Positions 16,817-25,019 are shown, numbered from the stretch's first letter. The stretch is 64,000 nucleotides of DNA from Pedobacter puniceum (GCF_009674685.1 NZ_WKJI01000002.1:496001-560000); one strand, 5' to 3'. Program-made: numbers and translations. Notes: generated from the letters alone by a model not told the origin.

Positions 16817-18118
16817 TCACTCTTTGATACCTAATTTTTCTGCATAGCGTTTGTATAATTGCTTTTGAACGTTATCTAAATTTATATCACGACCTTGGAT
16901 ATAAGCTTTGCTAATATGGTTAGTTCGCATATCTAAAGCATCGCCTTCAGAAATAATGATATTGGCATCTTTACCTATCTCTAAAGTACCTGTTTGTTTA
17001 TCTATACCTAAAATTTTAGCTGTGTTGGATGTAATTAAAGCCAAAGCTTCTTCTTTACTTAAACCATAAGCCGCTGCTGTACCTGCCATAAAAGGTAAAT
17101 TACGTTGCTGCCAATAACCTTCAATACTCATGGCTATTAATATCCCTGCTTTATGTAAAAGTGCTGCATTTTTGTATGGAAGGTAAACATCGTCATCATC
17201 ATTTACTGGTAAAGCATGACTCTCGTTAACAATAACAGGAATTTGATGCTCCTTTAAAAATCCTGCAACTTGTATAGCCTCATCAGCGCCAAGCAAAACA
17301 GGTTTTATACCAAACCCTTCGAAAAATTTAACGGCTATAATGATATCTTTTTGTGCTGATACATTTACAAAAGCTTTTTTAGTACCTGTAAATAAGCCTT
17401 TCATGGCATCAAAACGAGCATTAAAAACTTTAGGTTTACTAAGCTCGGCGTAAGCCTTAGCTTCTTCAAAATAGTTTTGTAACTCGGCCATTTGCCTTTG
17501 GTAACGCTCTTTTTGCTGCTCCTCGCTAACTGCTGCTCCTGCTCTTCTGCTGGTTCTTATTCTTGAAGTTGGCCAATTAAAATGGATAGCCATATCGGTT
17601 TTATAAGCAGCATCTTCCCAATTCCAACCGTCTAATTGCACTACAGATGATGTTCCTGAAACCAAACCACCTTCTGGCGCTGGCTGAGAAAGTAAAACAC
17701 CATTAGAACGTACCGTTGGGATAATTCTAGAATCGGTATTATAAGCAATAATAGACCTTACATGCGGATTGATAAAACCTACTTCTTGTATATCTCTGGT
17801 AGCTCTAACAGATTCTACCTCGGTTAAACCTAAACCATTAGCCGGGGCAATAAAACCTGGGTAAATATGTTTTCCAGTAACTTGAACGACATTTGCATTT
17901 TGCGGTAATGCTGTTTTACTATCGCCAACAGCGGTAATTTTACCTTTATCAAAAATAATAATCCCGTTTTCTATTACGGTACCATTACCAATATGCAGCG
18001 TAGCACCCACCAAAGCAATTGCCTGAGTTTGGGCTTTAGCCGGAGCTATATTTGGTTGCGCATAAGCTGTACATGCCACAACCGTTAATATGATGAATTG
18101 ATATATAATTTTTTTCAT
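16817..18118 (-). CDS. Exported amidohydrolase-fold protein lacking the metal HxH
   Basis: This 433-residue protein has a signal peptide (MKKIIYQFIILTVVACTAYAQ). The urease-superfamily composite domain is visible: NGIIIFDKGKITAVGD at the N-terminus and TGTLEIGKDANIIISEGD at the C-terminus. Where active members have PGFxDxHxH, this one reads KHIYPGFIAPANGLGL, so the two His metal ligands are missing. It is therefore likely non-catalytic or a partner subunit. It lies 12 bp downstream of the 1010-residue amidohydrolase, whose first half has the same defect; the two probably form one complex or arose by duplication. It is exported to the periplasm. Confidence 0.82.
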   Translation of the reverse strand: MKKIIYQFIILTVVACTAYAQPNIAPAKAQTQAIALVGATLHIGNGTVIENGIIIFDKGKITAVGDSKTALPQNANVVQVTGKHIYPGFIAPANGLGLTEVESVRATRDIQEVGFINPHVRSIIAYNTDSRIIPTVRSNGVLLSQPAPEGGLVSGTSSVVQLDGWNWEDAAYKTDMAIHFNWPTSRIRTSRRAGAAVSEEQQKERYQRQMAELQNYFEEAKAYAELSKPKVFNARFDAMKGLFTGTKKAFVNVSAQKDIIIAVKFFEGFGIKPVLLGADEAIQVAGFLKEHQIPVIVNESHALPVNDDDDVYLPYKNAALLHKAGILIAMSIEGYWQQRNLPFMAGTAAAYGLSKEEALALITSNTAKILGIDKQTGTLEIGKDANIIISEGDALDMRTNHISKAYIQGRDINLDNVQKQLYKRYAEKLGIKE

Positions 18119-18130
18119 GATGTTTAGCTA

Positions 18131-21100
18131 TTAATGTTCTTCGGTTTCAGCATGCTCACCTTCTAAAGTGTCACAATCGTACAAGCTTGGTTTTTCTAAA
18201 GACGGACGTTGTGTTTTTGCTCCTTTAGTTTTAGCATTAATCATTTTCTGGATTAAACGAGCCTGCTCTTCTTTAATTTCTTTTCTTTTTTGCTCATCTT
18301 TCTCATAATCCCAATAAACAATACCGTCAACAAGCGTTTTTTCTGCCTTAGCATAAACAGATAAAGGATGCTCTGACCATAAAACTAAATCGGCATCTTT
18401 ACCGGGTTTAATACTACCAACCCTATCATCAATATGCATCATGATAGCCGGATTAAGGGTTACAAATTTTAAAGCTTCCTCCTCGCTAACACCACCATAT
18501 TTAACTGCTTTGGCAGCTTCTTGGTTTAAACGACGAGCCATTTCAGCATCATCAGAATTGAAAGCGGTTAATACTCCGGCTTCATGCATCAGCTTTCCGT
18601 TGTACGGAATAGCGTCTAAAACTTCCATTTTATACGTCCACCAATCAGAGAAAGTAGAACCAGCAATACCTCTCTTAGCCATTTTATCAGCTACTTTATA
18701 GCCTTCTAAAATGTGGGTAAAAGTATTTACTTTAAAGCCCATGCTATCTGCAACTTTCATCAACATATTAATTTCTGATTGCACATAAGAATGGCAGGTG
18801 ATATGTCTTTTGCCATCTAAAATCTCTACCAAAGCTTCCAACTCTAAATCTTTACGGGGTTGGGTTAAACCCGATTTATTCTTAGCGCCGTTATAAGCCG
18901 CCATAGTAGCTTTATACTCTTTTGCTCTGGTAAAAGCATCTATAAAAACTTGTTCTACCCCCATACGGGTTTGTGGGAAACGGATGGTATTAAACTCGCC
19001 CCAATTGCTTTGCTTTACATTCTCGCCTAAAGCAAATTTGATGAAACCTGGGTTATTACCAAATTTCAATCCCTCTGGTGTATTTCCCCATCTTAATTTT
19101 ATCAATTGTGTTTGTCCACCAACAGGATTTGCAGAACCATGTAATAAGTGTGATGTTGTTACACCACCAGCCAATTGTCTGTAAATATTAACATCCTCAG
19201 CATCTAACACATCACCAATACGAACCTCAGAAGTAACAGCTTGTGTGCCTTCGTTAACACCTCTACTAATGGCAATATGCGAGTGTTCATCAATAATACC
19301 TGGTGTTATATGTTTGCCCTTAGCATCAATAAGTTTAGCGTTGTTGGCGCTTAAGTTCTTACCAACGGCTTTAATTTTTCCGTTTTCTACCCAAACATCA
19401 GCATCTTTTAAAATACCATCCTTTTCGTTTGTCCAAACGGTAGCATTTTTAAAAATAATGGTTTCTGCTTTTGGCAACTCTGGGTTACCGTAAGCCACTA
19501 ATGGATAAACAACTTTACCTACATTGCTAACACCTTTGGCCTCTTCTTTCTTTTCTTTCTCTATAAACGGAGCTTTAAAAATTGCCGACCAATTGGTAGT
19601 ATTTCCGTTAGCAGCAACCGCATCACCTTTAAAAGTTAAAGGTGATGCTTTATCTAAATATCCTGACAATCTAAAATCGCCTTTAGGGTTTTTGGTTAAA
19701 TCAAAAACCAGATTAACCAAATCTCCATTGCGCACAAAATTTGCTTTTATTTTTACGCTATCAGCTCCAGTTCTTACAATATTTACTTCATAAGCACCAA
19801 TGCTTCCGCCAATTTTCATGTCTAGCTTGCCTAGGCCGGCTATCACTAAATCATAATCGCCACGTAAATCTTTCACATCCATTTGTGAAACTATAAACCT
19901 TTTCCCTTGCACCCAGTTTTCAAAAATGATGTTCTCTTTAGCAAATAATGGCGATGATGTAATTAAGAAATTAGCCTCTTTACCTACGTTTAAGGTACCA
20001 ACCTTTTTATCTATCCCTAAAATGCTAGCAGGTATTTCTGTTAAAGATTTTAAAGCTTGTTTTTCTGATAAACCAAAATCAATGGCTAGGCGTAGGTTGG
20101 TCCAAAAATCTTTAGGGCTTTCTAAGCCGGCAGGACTAATAGCAAAAGTGATTCCGTTTTGCTCTAACACAGCTGGGTTGGTAGGTGCCAATTCCCAATG
20201 TTTCATTTGTGCAAAGGTTACAGAGCGAGCATCGGCAGGGTCTTCCACATCATAAGCTTTAGGGAAATTAATAGGAATGATAAATTTACCTGTGGTGGCT
20301 TTTATGTCTGCTATGCGTTGGTATTCATCTCCGCCCGATTTAAAAACGTATTGCTTACCAAATTCATCGCCTAGTTTATCGGCTCTTAAAACATCCTCCC
20401 AGTTTTCTACTTCAAAAATCTGAGGTAAATTTTGTTGCTTGTTAAACTCATCTAAGGAAATGTTAAACTCTTTACTTTGGCTTTTGTACCAAGCAGCATC
20501 TAAATAAGTTTGGCGTAATAAAGCAATAGAACCCATTAAAGAACTCGGATAATCTGTTTTTGCAGTACCCTTGCTAAAAGAATAATTTGCAGCAGTTTTA
20601 GCCGATAGCATCACTAAGTTATTACTTTCATCGCCCAAAGTAACTGCCGCAGAAGTACCACGGGCAATACCGTCTTTAATTAACGTATTTACAGTACCGA
20701 AGCCATTTTTCTTCATTTCTTCGGCCTTTTTAGCATCCAAATTAAAAATACTATGGGCATTCATCTCTGGCTTTATAGCTTCATTCCAATGATAAGCACC
20801 TTGCTTCGTTGTGGTAAACACCGGTGCCGAACCTCTACCGCTAAAACTCTGACGAGGGGTTTCTGGCAAACCGTAAGAAGTGTAAGCATCAATAAGTGAA
20901 GGGTAAATGTATTTCCCTTTCAAATCAATAATTACGTAACCTTTTGGGATGTTTAGCGCAGTACCTACTTGTTCAATTTTTCGGTCTTTAATGATTAAAG
21001 TACCGTTTTTGATGGTTTGCTCTGCACTTACCACAATATTGGCGTTGATAAAAGCAAACTGGCCGCTACGTATATCGTATGATCCATTGACAGGAAAAGT

Positions 21101-21163
21101 CTCCTGAGCTTGCACCGTAGCAACGCAAAATAATGCCCCTATTAATAGTAATATTTTCTTCAT
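18131..21163 (-). CDS. Exported double amidohydrolase (degenerate plus intact domain)
   Basis: This is a 1010-residue protein with a signal peptide (MKKILLLIGALFCVATVQAQ). The first amidohydrolase-like region (about 30-430) reads KYIYPSLIDAYTSYGLP in place of the HxH motif and is degenerate. After a linker of about 100 residues with beta character, a second region (about 560-960) has KHITPGIIDEHSHIA (His-Ser-His near residue 624), CHSYVQ, FTHILEGYK and AFNSDDAEMARR. That is a full metal-ligand set for an imidazolonepropionase-like amidohydrolase. The substrate is unknown; periplasmic peptides or cyclic amides are possible. It is first in a two-gene operon with 16817-18118. The upstream 130 bp hold no recognisable promoter motif. 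Confidence 0.88.
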   Translation of the reverse strand: MKKILLLIGALFCVATVQAQETFPVNGSYDIRSGQFAFINANIVVSAEQTIKNGTLIIKDRKIEQVGTALNIPKGYVIIDLKGKYIYPSLIDAYTSYGLPETPRQSFSGRGSAPVFTTTKQGAYHWNEAIKPEMNAHSIFNLDAKKAEEMKKNGFGTVNTLIKDGIARGTSAAVTLGDESNNLVMLSAKTAANYSFSKGTAKTDYPSSLMGSIALLRQTYLDAAWYKSQSKEFNISLDEFNKQQNLPQIFEVENWEDVLRADKLGDEFGKQYVFKSGGDEYQRIADIKATTGKFIIPINFPKAYDVEDPADARSVTFAQMKHWELAPTNPAVLEQNGITFAISPAGLESPKDFWTNLRLAIDFGLSEKQALKSLTEIPASILGIDKKVGTLNVGKEANFLITSSPLFAKENIIFENWVQGKRFIVSQMDVKDLRGDYDLVIAGLGKLDMKIGGSIGAYEVNIVRTGADSVKIKANFVRNGDLVNLVFDLTKNPKGDFRLSGYLDKASPLTFKGDAVAANGNTTNWSAIFKAPFIEKEKKEEAKGVSNVGKVVYPLVAYGNPELPKAETIIFKNATVWTNEKDGILKDADVWVENGKIKAVGKNLSANNAKLIDAKGKHITPGIIDEHSHIAISRGVNEGTQAVTSEVRIGDVLDAEDVNIYRQLAGGVTTSHLLHGSANPVGGQTQLIKLRWGNTPEGLKFGNNPGFIKFALGENVKQSNWGEFNTIRFPQTRMGVEQVFIDAFTRAKEYKATMAAYNGAKNKSGLTQPRKDLELEALVEILDGKRHITCHSYVQSEINMLMKVADSMGFKVNTFTHILEGYKVADKMAKRGIAGSTFSDWWTYKMEVLDAIPYNGKLMHEAGVLTAFNSDDAEMARRLNQEAAKAVKYGGVSEEEALKFVTLNPAIMMHIDDRVGSIKPGKDADLVLWSEHPLSVYAKAEKTLVDGIVYWDYEKDEQKRKEIKEEQARLIQKMINAKTKGAKTQRPSLEKPSLYDCDTLEGEHAETEEH

Positions 21164-21292
21164 ACAAATGATTTAATATTCTAATCTACTTATAATCATC
21201 CGCTAGTAATTGTAATTTTTTTGTGCCAGGAATTTTGAGGGGGAGGGTTGTTTTGGGGAGGGTTGTATAATGAAAGCTTAAATACAAAACAA

Positions 21293-21607
21293 TTAAATAG
21301 CATTAGTTAACCACCACATAAATTCTCCATATTTATTAGCAAGTACTATGGATACAATAATGATAGCTATTAAAATTAATAAATCTAAGTAAGTCCATCT
21401 GTTAACTATATCTGACTTCTTATCTTTAATCCATTTCGTTATAACTATTATAAAGTGTATAATAAATGATATGGTAATTAGAGCCATAAAGATGATATCT
21501 GCACCACCCGTATGATTAAATAATACTAATGAACAGAAGAATAAATAACTAAAAAAAATTGCTAGTTGTCTAATGAATGTTCTTTTATAATTTATCCGTG
21601 ATATCAT
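21293..21607 (-). CDS. Small membrane protein, uncharacterised
   Basis: This encodes 104 residues with three predicted transmembrane segments: IFFSYLFFCSLVLF, MALITISFIIHFIIVI and LLILIAIIIVSIVLA. Charged loops (KWIKDKKSDIVNRW) separate the second and third. I recognise no family. The ATG at 21607 is preceded by another small membrane-protein frame on the same strand 31 bp upstream, so they may be co-transcribed. The AT-rich codon use resembles the neighbours and the TA genes rather than the core genes. Confidence 0.55.
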   Translation of the reverse strand: MISRINYKRTFIRQLAIFFSYLFFCSLVLFNHTGGADIIFMALITISFIIHFIIVITKWIKDKKSDIVNRWTYLDLLILIAIIIVSIVLANKYGEFMWWLTNAI

Positions 21608-21638
21608 CTTAATGCTTCCTAAGATACATTATTAAAAA

Positions 21639-21905
21639 CTAACTTTTTCCAAATTGTTGTCTTACCTTACTAAGTCCTCTCAGAACGATAAAGAAAATAA
21701 GCCAGATAATAAGGAAAGCAATTACCTGATATATCAGAACATAAAGAAATGGTTCTGCGTCACTAAACATAATCAATATAGGAAAGAATGACACTGGTGC
21801 TGTAAAGTAATATAAAAATGTATCTGTGGGGATTAAAATACTGTAGCTAGTCCAGAACAAACAACTATATAAAGTTCCTAGTCCAACATAAACACCGCTA
21901 ATCAA
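21639..21905 (-). CDS. Small membrane protein, uncharacterised
   Basis: This encodes 88 residues, almost wholly hydrophobic, with two to three membrane segments (for example YVLIYQVIAFLIIWLIFFIVL) and a basic C-terminal tail ending LSKVRQQFGKS. No family is recognised. It sits 31 bp upstream of the other small membrane protein on the same strand. The 190 bp upstream to the toxin gene shows no further frame or clear motif. It could be a real small gene in an accessory spot; the coding call rests only on length and composition. Confidence 0.45.
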   Translation of the reverse strand: MISGVYVGLGTLYSCLFWTSYSILIPTDTFLYYFTAPVSFFPILIMFSDAEPFLYVLIYQVIAFLIIWLIFFIVLRGLSKVRQQFGKS

Positions 21906-22097
21906 TAAAGATAGTTCTTACTTGACATAACAAGTTATTTCTTTTTCCTAATAATTAAGACAAACCAGAAGCTCTACCTAACCAAAATAAGTATAGTCAA
22001 AGACCAGTGGTTAATATTGCTTTCTTAAGGTAGATGATATTCTGTAAAAGAGCAAATTCTTTAACACTTTAAATAATAAAAACAGTGAAGTACCAGT

Positions 22098-22421
22098 TTA
22101 ATCCTTATTGTGCTTACGTTTAGGATTGTTTATCTTAACCGGGTCTTGGCGAGTATCAAATATATCGGTAATCAAAACACCTTCTGCAACTCTTTTATAA
22201 ATCACCTTGTAATTTCCGCTTACAATATACCTGTATCCTTCATTTAGTTGCTTAAGAAAGATTTCCTCCTGACCAGAATCAGGATAATGCTTTAGTTGTT
22301 TGGTAGACTTAAATATCTCTGTTTTTATTTTATATGCGATACTTTTTCCTGCTACTTTAGCGTAGTATTTAGTGATGGCTTTAAGGTTTTCAATTGCAAA
22401 ATTAGTCCAGATTATTTTCAT
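22098..22421 (-). CDS. ParE/RelE-type toxin of a type II toxin-antitoxin pair
   Basis: From the ATG at 22421 the protein is 107 residues (MKIIWTNFAIENLKAITKYY); a longer frame to 22445 overlaps the antitoxin and is less likely. The sequence matches the ParE/RelE plasmid-stabilisation fold: FAIENLKAITKYYAKVAGKSI, then LKHYPDSGQEE, then EGYRYIVSGNYKVIYKRVAEGVLITDIFDTR. Members are either mRNA endonucleases or gyrase poisons; the sequence does not settle which. The antitoxin lies 4 bp upstream on the same strand. The C-terminus carries a basic tail (PKRKHNKD). Confidence 0.85.
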   Translation of the reverse strand: MKIIWTNFAIENLKAITKYYAKVAGKSIAYKIKTEIFKSTKQLKHYPDSGQEEIFLKQLNEGYRYIVSGNYKVIYKRVAEGVLITDIFDTRQDPVKINNPKRKHNKD

Positions 22422-22425
22422 CGAA

Positions 22426-22656
22426 TTACCAGTTCTCAGATTCAATCTCTAGTTGTTCTTGCGTTTTAAAGTTTCCTGTAAGATAATCATCATTAGAATG
22501 TTTAATTCTACTTAATAATTCTTCTTGAGTAAACGGTTTTAATTTTTCATTACCAATCTTATCCTTAATAATTGTTTCAATCTTGTTGAACAACTTCTCA
22601 TCCTTAAGCTCTATCAGGTATTGGATAATATTTAGTTTTCGTGTTTGTAGATCCAT
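22426..22656 (-). CDS. Antitoxin of the ParE/RelE-type pair
   Basis: This is a 76-residue acidic protein, MDLQTRKLNIIQYLIELKDEKLFNKIETII..., ending in KTQEQLEIESENW. The layout, an N-terminal helical dimerisation part followed by an extended C-terminal tail, and the EELLSRIKHSNDDYLTGNF segment resemble the small antitoxins often paired with ParE/RelE toxins in Bacteroidota. It stops 4 bp before the toxin start. Antitoxins of this type usually repress their own promoter. A TATTTTTG -7-like element lies at 22683-22690 on the same strand, about 27 bp upstream, without a clear -33 partner. Confidence 0.75.
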   Translation of the reverse strand: MDLQTRKLNIIQYLIELKDEKLFNKIETIIKDKIGNEKLKPFTQEELLSRIKHSNDDYLTGNFKTQEQLEIESENW

Positions 22657-22970
22657 TTGCTGAATTTTTATATATAAAATTACAAAAATAATTTTAGCAA
22701 AATGAACATATTCCTTACTAACTCATCAAAGTTTTGTTTCACTTTAGTTGTATAAACATAAGCCGTATAAAGTAGTAGACACGGTGAACTACCTTTGTTT
22801 TATGTATATGAGTTGTCTTTATAGTGCTGAAAAACCTTGTCTAATGGTTTTAAAAACGAAGATAAGAGGTACTATTTTAAGGTAACCAAACCCCTATAAA
22901 ACAGTTAAGCTCAGAACGGGGAGAACTGAGCTTAAACTAACCAATTATAAACCTAAATTAAACGAAAGGG
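22657..22970. other. Gene-free stretch between the TA operon and the tRNA-like gene
   Basis: These 314 bases hold no convincing reading frame. They contain a possible -7 element for the antitoxin (22683-22690, minus strand) and the terminator hairpin at 22900-22938. The rest is AT-rich with no repeat or motif I can support. Confidence 0.5.
22900..22938 (-). terminator. Terminator hairpin downstream of the tRNA-like gene
   Basis: The perfect 10-bp inverted repeat TTAAGCTCAG (22905-22914) / CTGAGCTTAA (22926-22935) has an 11-nt loop. On the minus strand it is followed by CTGTTTTATAGG. It begins about 33 bp past the 3' end of the tRNA-like gene and fits a terminator for that transcript. Confidence 0.65.
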
Positions 22971-23083
22971 CTGTAGGGGTAGGAGTCGAACCTACACGAA
23001 GTAGTTATTTCACATTGCTGCTATTTCCCAAACCTTCGCCACCGAGACAAGGAGGTGTGTCTGCCAATTTCACCACCCTACAG
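22971..23083 (-). tRNA. Atypical class II tRNA-like gene with a 43-nt variable arm
   Basis: Read on the minus strand it has a 7-bp acceptor TGTAGGG/CCCTACA (8 bp if C23083-G22971 pair). The D arm GTG-AAATTGGCAGA-CAC is as in tRNA-Leu, and the canonical T arm is GTAGG-TTCGACT-CCTAC. The would-be anticodon stem CCTCC/GGTGG (23051-23055, 23039-23043) has a central T-T mismatch around loop TTGTCTC, which would place GTC at 34-36 and a pyrimidine at 37, both odd. The variable region (22996-23038) is 43 nt, closed by CGAAG/CTTCG, much longer than in normal Leu or Ser tRNAs. The base after the acceptor is G, not the A of tRNA-Leu, and CCA is not encoded. Amino-acid identity cannot be assigned. It may be a divergent tRNA, a decayed one, or a tRNA-like regulatory RNA. 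Confidence 0.6.
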
Positions 23084-23140
23084 TATATTTATTTGTCAAT
23101 TTTTGAAGAAGATCGCCTTCTTTCTGTTGATTGAACAATA

Positions 23141-23172
23141 CAAATGTAATAGCAAAACTTATATTTTACAAA
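23141..23172 (-). promoter_or_regulatory. Consensus Bacteroidota promoter for the tRNA-like gene
   Basis: On the minus strand TTTG (23172-23169) is followed after exactly 20 nt by TACATTTG (23148-23141), a perfect match to the Bacteroidota sigma-A consensus TTTG-N19-21-TAnnTTTG. The tRNA-like sequence begins about 58 bp beyond the -7 box, after a leader that includes a small hairpin (AAGAAG/CTTCTT, about 23108-23124). This supports real transcription of the RNA. Confidence 0.75.
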
Positions 23173-23245
23173 TATTTCAACAATATATTTTAATTTTTAG
23201 CAATTTTTTATTTAATATTGTTTACGATTAAAAAATAGCAAAAAC

Positions 23246-23722
23246 ATGATTGATAAATCCCGCCAAAATTTAGAAATTGATAATCTGGATATTGAAATTT
23301 TGTCTATCCTGATGAATGATGCAACTACTGCATATACTGAAATAGCCAAAGAATTAATCGTTTCTGGTGGTACTATCCACGTGAGAATGAAGAAGATGCA
23401 GGATATGGGTATCATCAAAGGCTCTAACTTAATAGTAGATGCACAGAAAGTTGGTTATGATATTTGTGCCTTCTTAGGTATTTACTTAGAGAAAGGTTCT
23501 ATCTACCACGATGCCGTTGAAAAACTAAAACAAGTTAAGGAAATTGTAGAGTTGCACTACTGTACAGGAGCTTATTCTATGTTTGCCAAAATTATTTGTA
23601 GAGATACTACGCATCTTCGCCATGTTTTAAATGATCAAGTACAAGCTGTACCAGGTATTCAACGTACGGAGACTTTTATCTCTTTAGAGGAAAGCATTAA
23701 AAGACAGATTACATTAAAGTAA
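23246..23722 (+). CDS. Lrp/AsnC-family transcriptional regulator
   Basis: This 158-residue protein has the Lrp/AsnC layout. An N-terminal HTH (residues 12-60) contains DIEILSILMNDATTAYTEIAKELIVSGGTIHVRMKKM. A C-terminal RAM/ligand-binding domain has VGYDICAFLGIYLEKG, the GAYSMFAKIICRD effector loop and QRTETFISLEE. It forms oligomers that sense amino acids and bind DNA. The HTH entry differs slightly from E. coli Lrp (AKELIVSGGTIHVR), as is usual in Bacteroidota homologues. It is divergent from the tRNA-like gene with 160 bp between them, so it could share control with it. A weak hairpin follows the stop. Confidence 0.9.
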   Translation: MIDKSRQNLEIDNLDIEILSILMNDATTAYTEIAKELIVSGGTIHVRMKKMQDMGIIKGSNLIVDAQKVGYDICAFLGIYLEKGSIYHDAVEKLKQVKEIVELHYCTGAYSMFAKIICRDTTHLRHVLNDQVQAVPGIQRTETFISLEESIKRQITLK

Positions 23723-24265
23723 AGCAGTTTAAAGGTTTGTGAGTATATTTCTTAATGACTAAGAAATATTAAATAGACATTGTGGAAAAGGGATTAAAAC
23801 CTTAGCTGGGTATTGAATTTTTTCAAGTATTGGTCTTTACACACAAGGCTTTCTTACCCTTGCCGTGTAGCGGCTTCTTTCTTTTCCTTGATGAAAGAAA
23901 CAAGGAACGAATTCATGAATATCTAAGAAAACCATAAATAAAAATGAATAATTCATGCCTAGCGGCAGGCAGGCAAAGCTGATAAGTATTTGTAGTTTCG
24001 TCTAAATAAATCTTTATACACGACCCTAAGTGGTGTGAATGGTTATGGCTTATGAAGGTTTCTACAATACCCGTCAGATTGTTTCCCAATACTTCTTAAG
24101 AAAAGTTTTTTGCGAAAGATTTATTAGACTTCACCTCTAAATCTTCATAGATTGTCTTTAGTCCTTCGGAAAAGTTTGATTTAATATTATTGGAAGTTCC
24201 TAATTATCGCTTTTTAGGCATCTTTATACTCTGTACTTTAATACTTTTAACTTTCTACTTTTAAC
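23723..24265. repeat. Gene-free stretch with palindromic and homopurine repeat elements
   Basis: These 543 bp contain no credible gene. They hold the hairpin at 23745-23769. At about 23873-23915 is a pyrimidine/purine segment (CTTCTTTCTTTTCCTTGATG then AAAGAAACAAGGAA) of a kind I associate with dispersed intergenic repeats in Sphingobacteriaceae. The palindrome TGCCTAGCGGCA, extended by GGCA units to GGCAGGCAGGCA, lies at 23956-23975. The stretch looks like degraded repeat DNA rather than regulatory sequence. Confidence 0.5.
23745..23769 (+). terminator. Hairpin downstream of the Lrp/AsnC gene
   Basis: The perfect 10-bp inverted repeat ATATTTCTTA / TAAGAAATAT with a 5-nt loop starts 23 bp after the lrp-like stop. 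It lacks a T run, so terminator activity is uncertain; it could simply stabilise the mRNA 3' end. Confidence 0.4.
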
Positions 24266-24988
24266 TTAAAAAACCATCTTCACTAGCTTATTACCTTTTA
24301 AAACCGGAATAGTCTGGGTAATATTTTCTTGAAGGCAAAACTTGATATCTTCTTCTATGCCCAAAAGCTTCAATCTTTCGCTATGAGAAGTTTTGGCAGT
24401 GTAAGCACCTAAATCATGCTTTGCTAATTGGTATAGGTCTTCTGCGGCAGTACTAGAATCATCCTGAAAATAATTTCCATCTTTTAATCTGCTCACCACT
24501 GCTCCAGCAAATAGCGTATCTTCTAAGTTGAACTTATTTTTCCATCCGGCACAAAGTAAAAAAACGTCTTTATCTTGTGTTTTCAAATAATCGCATACAG
24601 CATCAACATTTAAAAAAGAACCAATTATAACCTGATAAGCTGTTTTTTTAGATTCATCTATGGCATGTGTACCATTGGTTGTGGTGAGTACAATTGTTTT
24701 GCCTTTAACTTTTTCTGTAGTATAAGAAAAGGGAGAATTTCCAAAATCAAAACCTTCTACTACTTTGCCATCACGCTCTGCTGCCAGAAGACAAATATCA
24801 TCCTTTAAGGCAATGCATTCTTCTACGGTAGCTACAGGTATAATAGCTTCGGCACCATTATCTATCCCATAACAAATAGAAGATGTAGCTCTAAAAATAT
24901 CAATAACTATAACTATAGAATTTTCAATATTATAAAGTGGAAGTAAAGCTGGGGTAAGGCAAACTTCTATCTTTCTCTGCTGCTGCAT
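24266..24988 (-). CDS. comB: 2-phosphosulfolactate phosphatase (ComB family)
   Basis: This is a 240-residue ComB-family protein. It has VIVIDIFRATSSICYGIDNG near the N-terminus, then AAERDGKVVEGFDFGNSPF, VLTTTNGTHAID, and LLCAGWKNKFNLEDTLFAGAVV. ComB hydrolyses 2-phospho-3-sulfolactate to 3-sulfolactate, a step of coenzyme M synthesis in archaea. Bacteria of this phylum do not make coenzyme M, so the product may feed sulfonate metabolism such as sulfonolipid precursors; that is inference. It is cytoplasmic and lies 31 bp downstream of gcvT on the same strand. The ATG at 24988 is the best start. Confidence 0.88.
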   Translation of the reverse strand: MQQQRKIEVCLTPALLPLYNIENSIVIVIDIFRATSSICYGIDNGAEAIIPVATVEECIALKDDICLLAAERDGKVVEGFDFGNSPFSYTTEKVKGKTIVLTTTNGTHAIDESKKTAYQVIIGSFLNVDAVCDYLKTQDKDVFLLCAGWKNKFNLEDTLFAGAVVSRLKDGNYFQDDSSTAAEDLYQLAKHDLGAYTAKTSHSERLKLLGIEEDIKFCLQENITQTIPVLKGNKLVKMVF

Positions 24989-25019
24989 ATATCTTGCTTA
25001 TAATCTTATGTATAATGGC

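Noticed and set aside
22971-23083. Reading the RNA gene as a normal tRNA-Leu
   Set aside because: The D arm fits Leu but the discriminator is G, the anticodon stem is mismatched, and the variable arm is about three times the usual length, so an ordinary tRNA-Leu call is not supported.
21293-23083. A mobile element or genomic island bounded by the tRNA-like gene
   Set aside because: No integrase, transposase, direct repeats or att-like duplication were found; only the toxin-antitoxin pair and small membrane proteins hint at accessory DNA.
23956-23975. A CRISPR array or tandem repeat array at the GGCA units
   Set aside because: There are only three short GGCA units and no spaced direct repeats; no cas genes were seen in the window.
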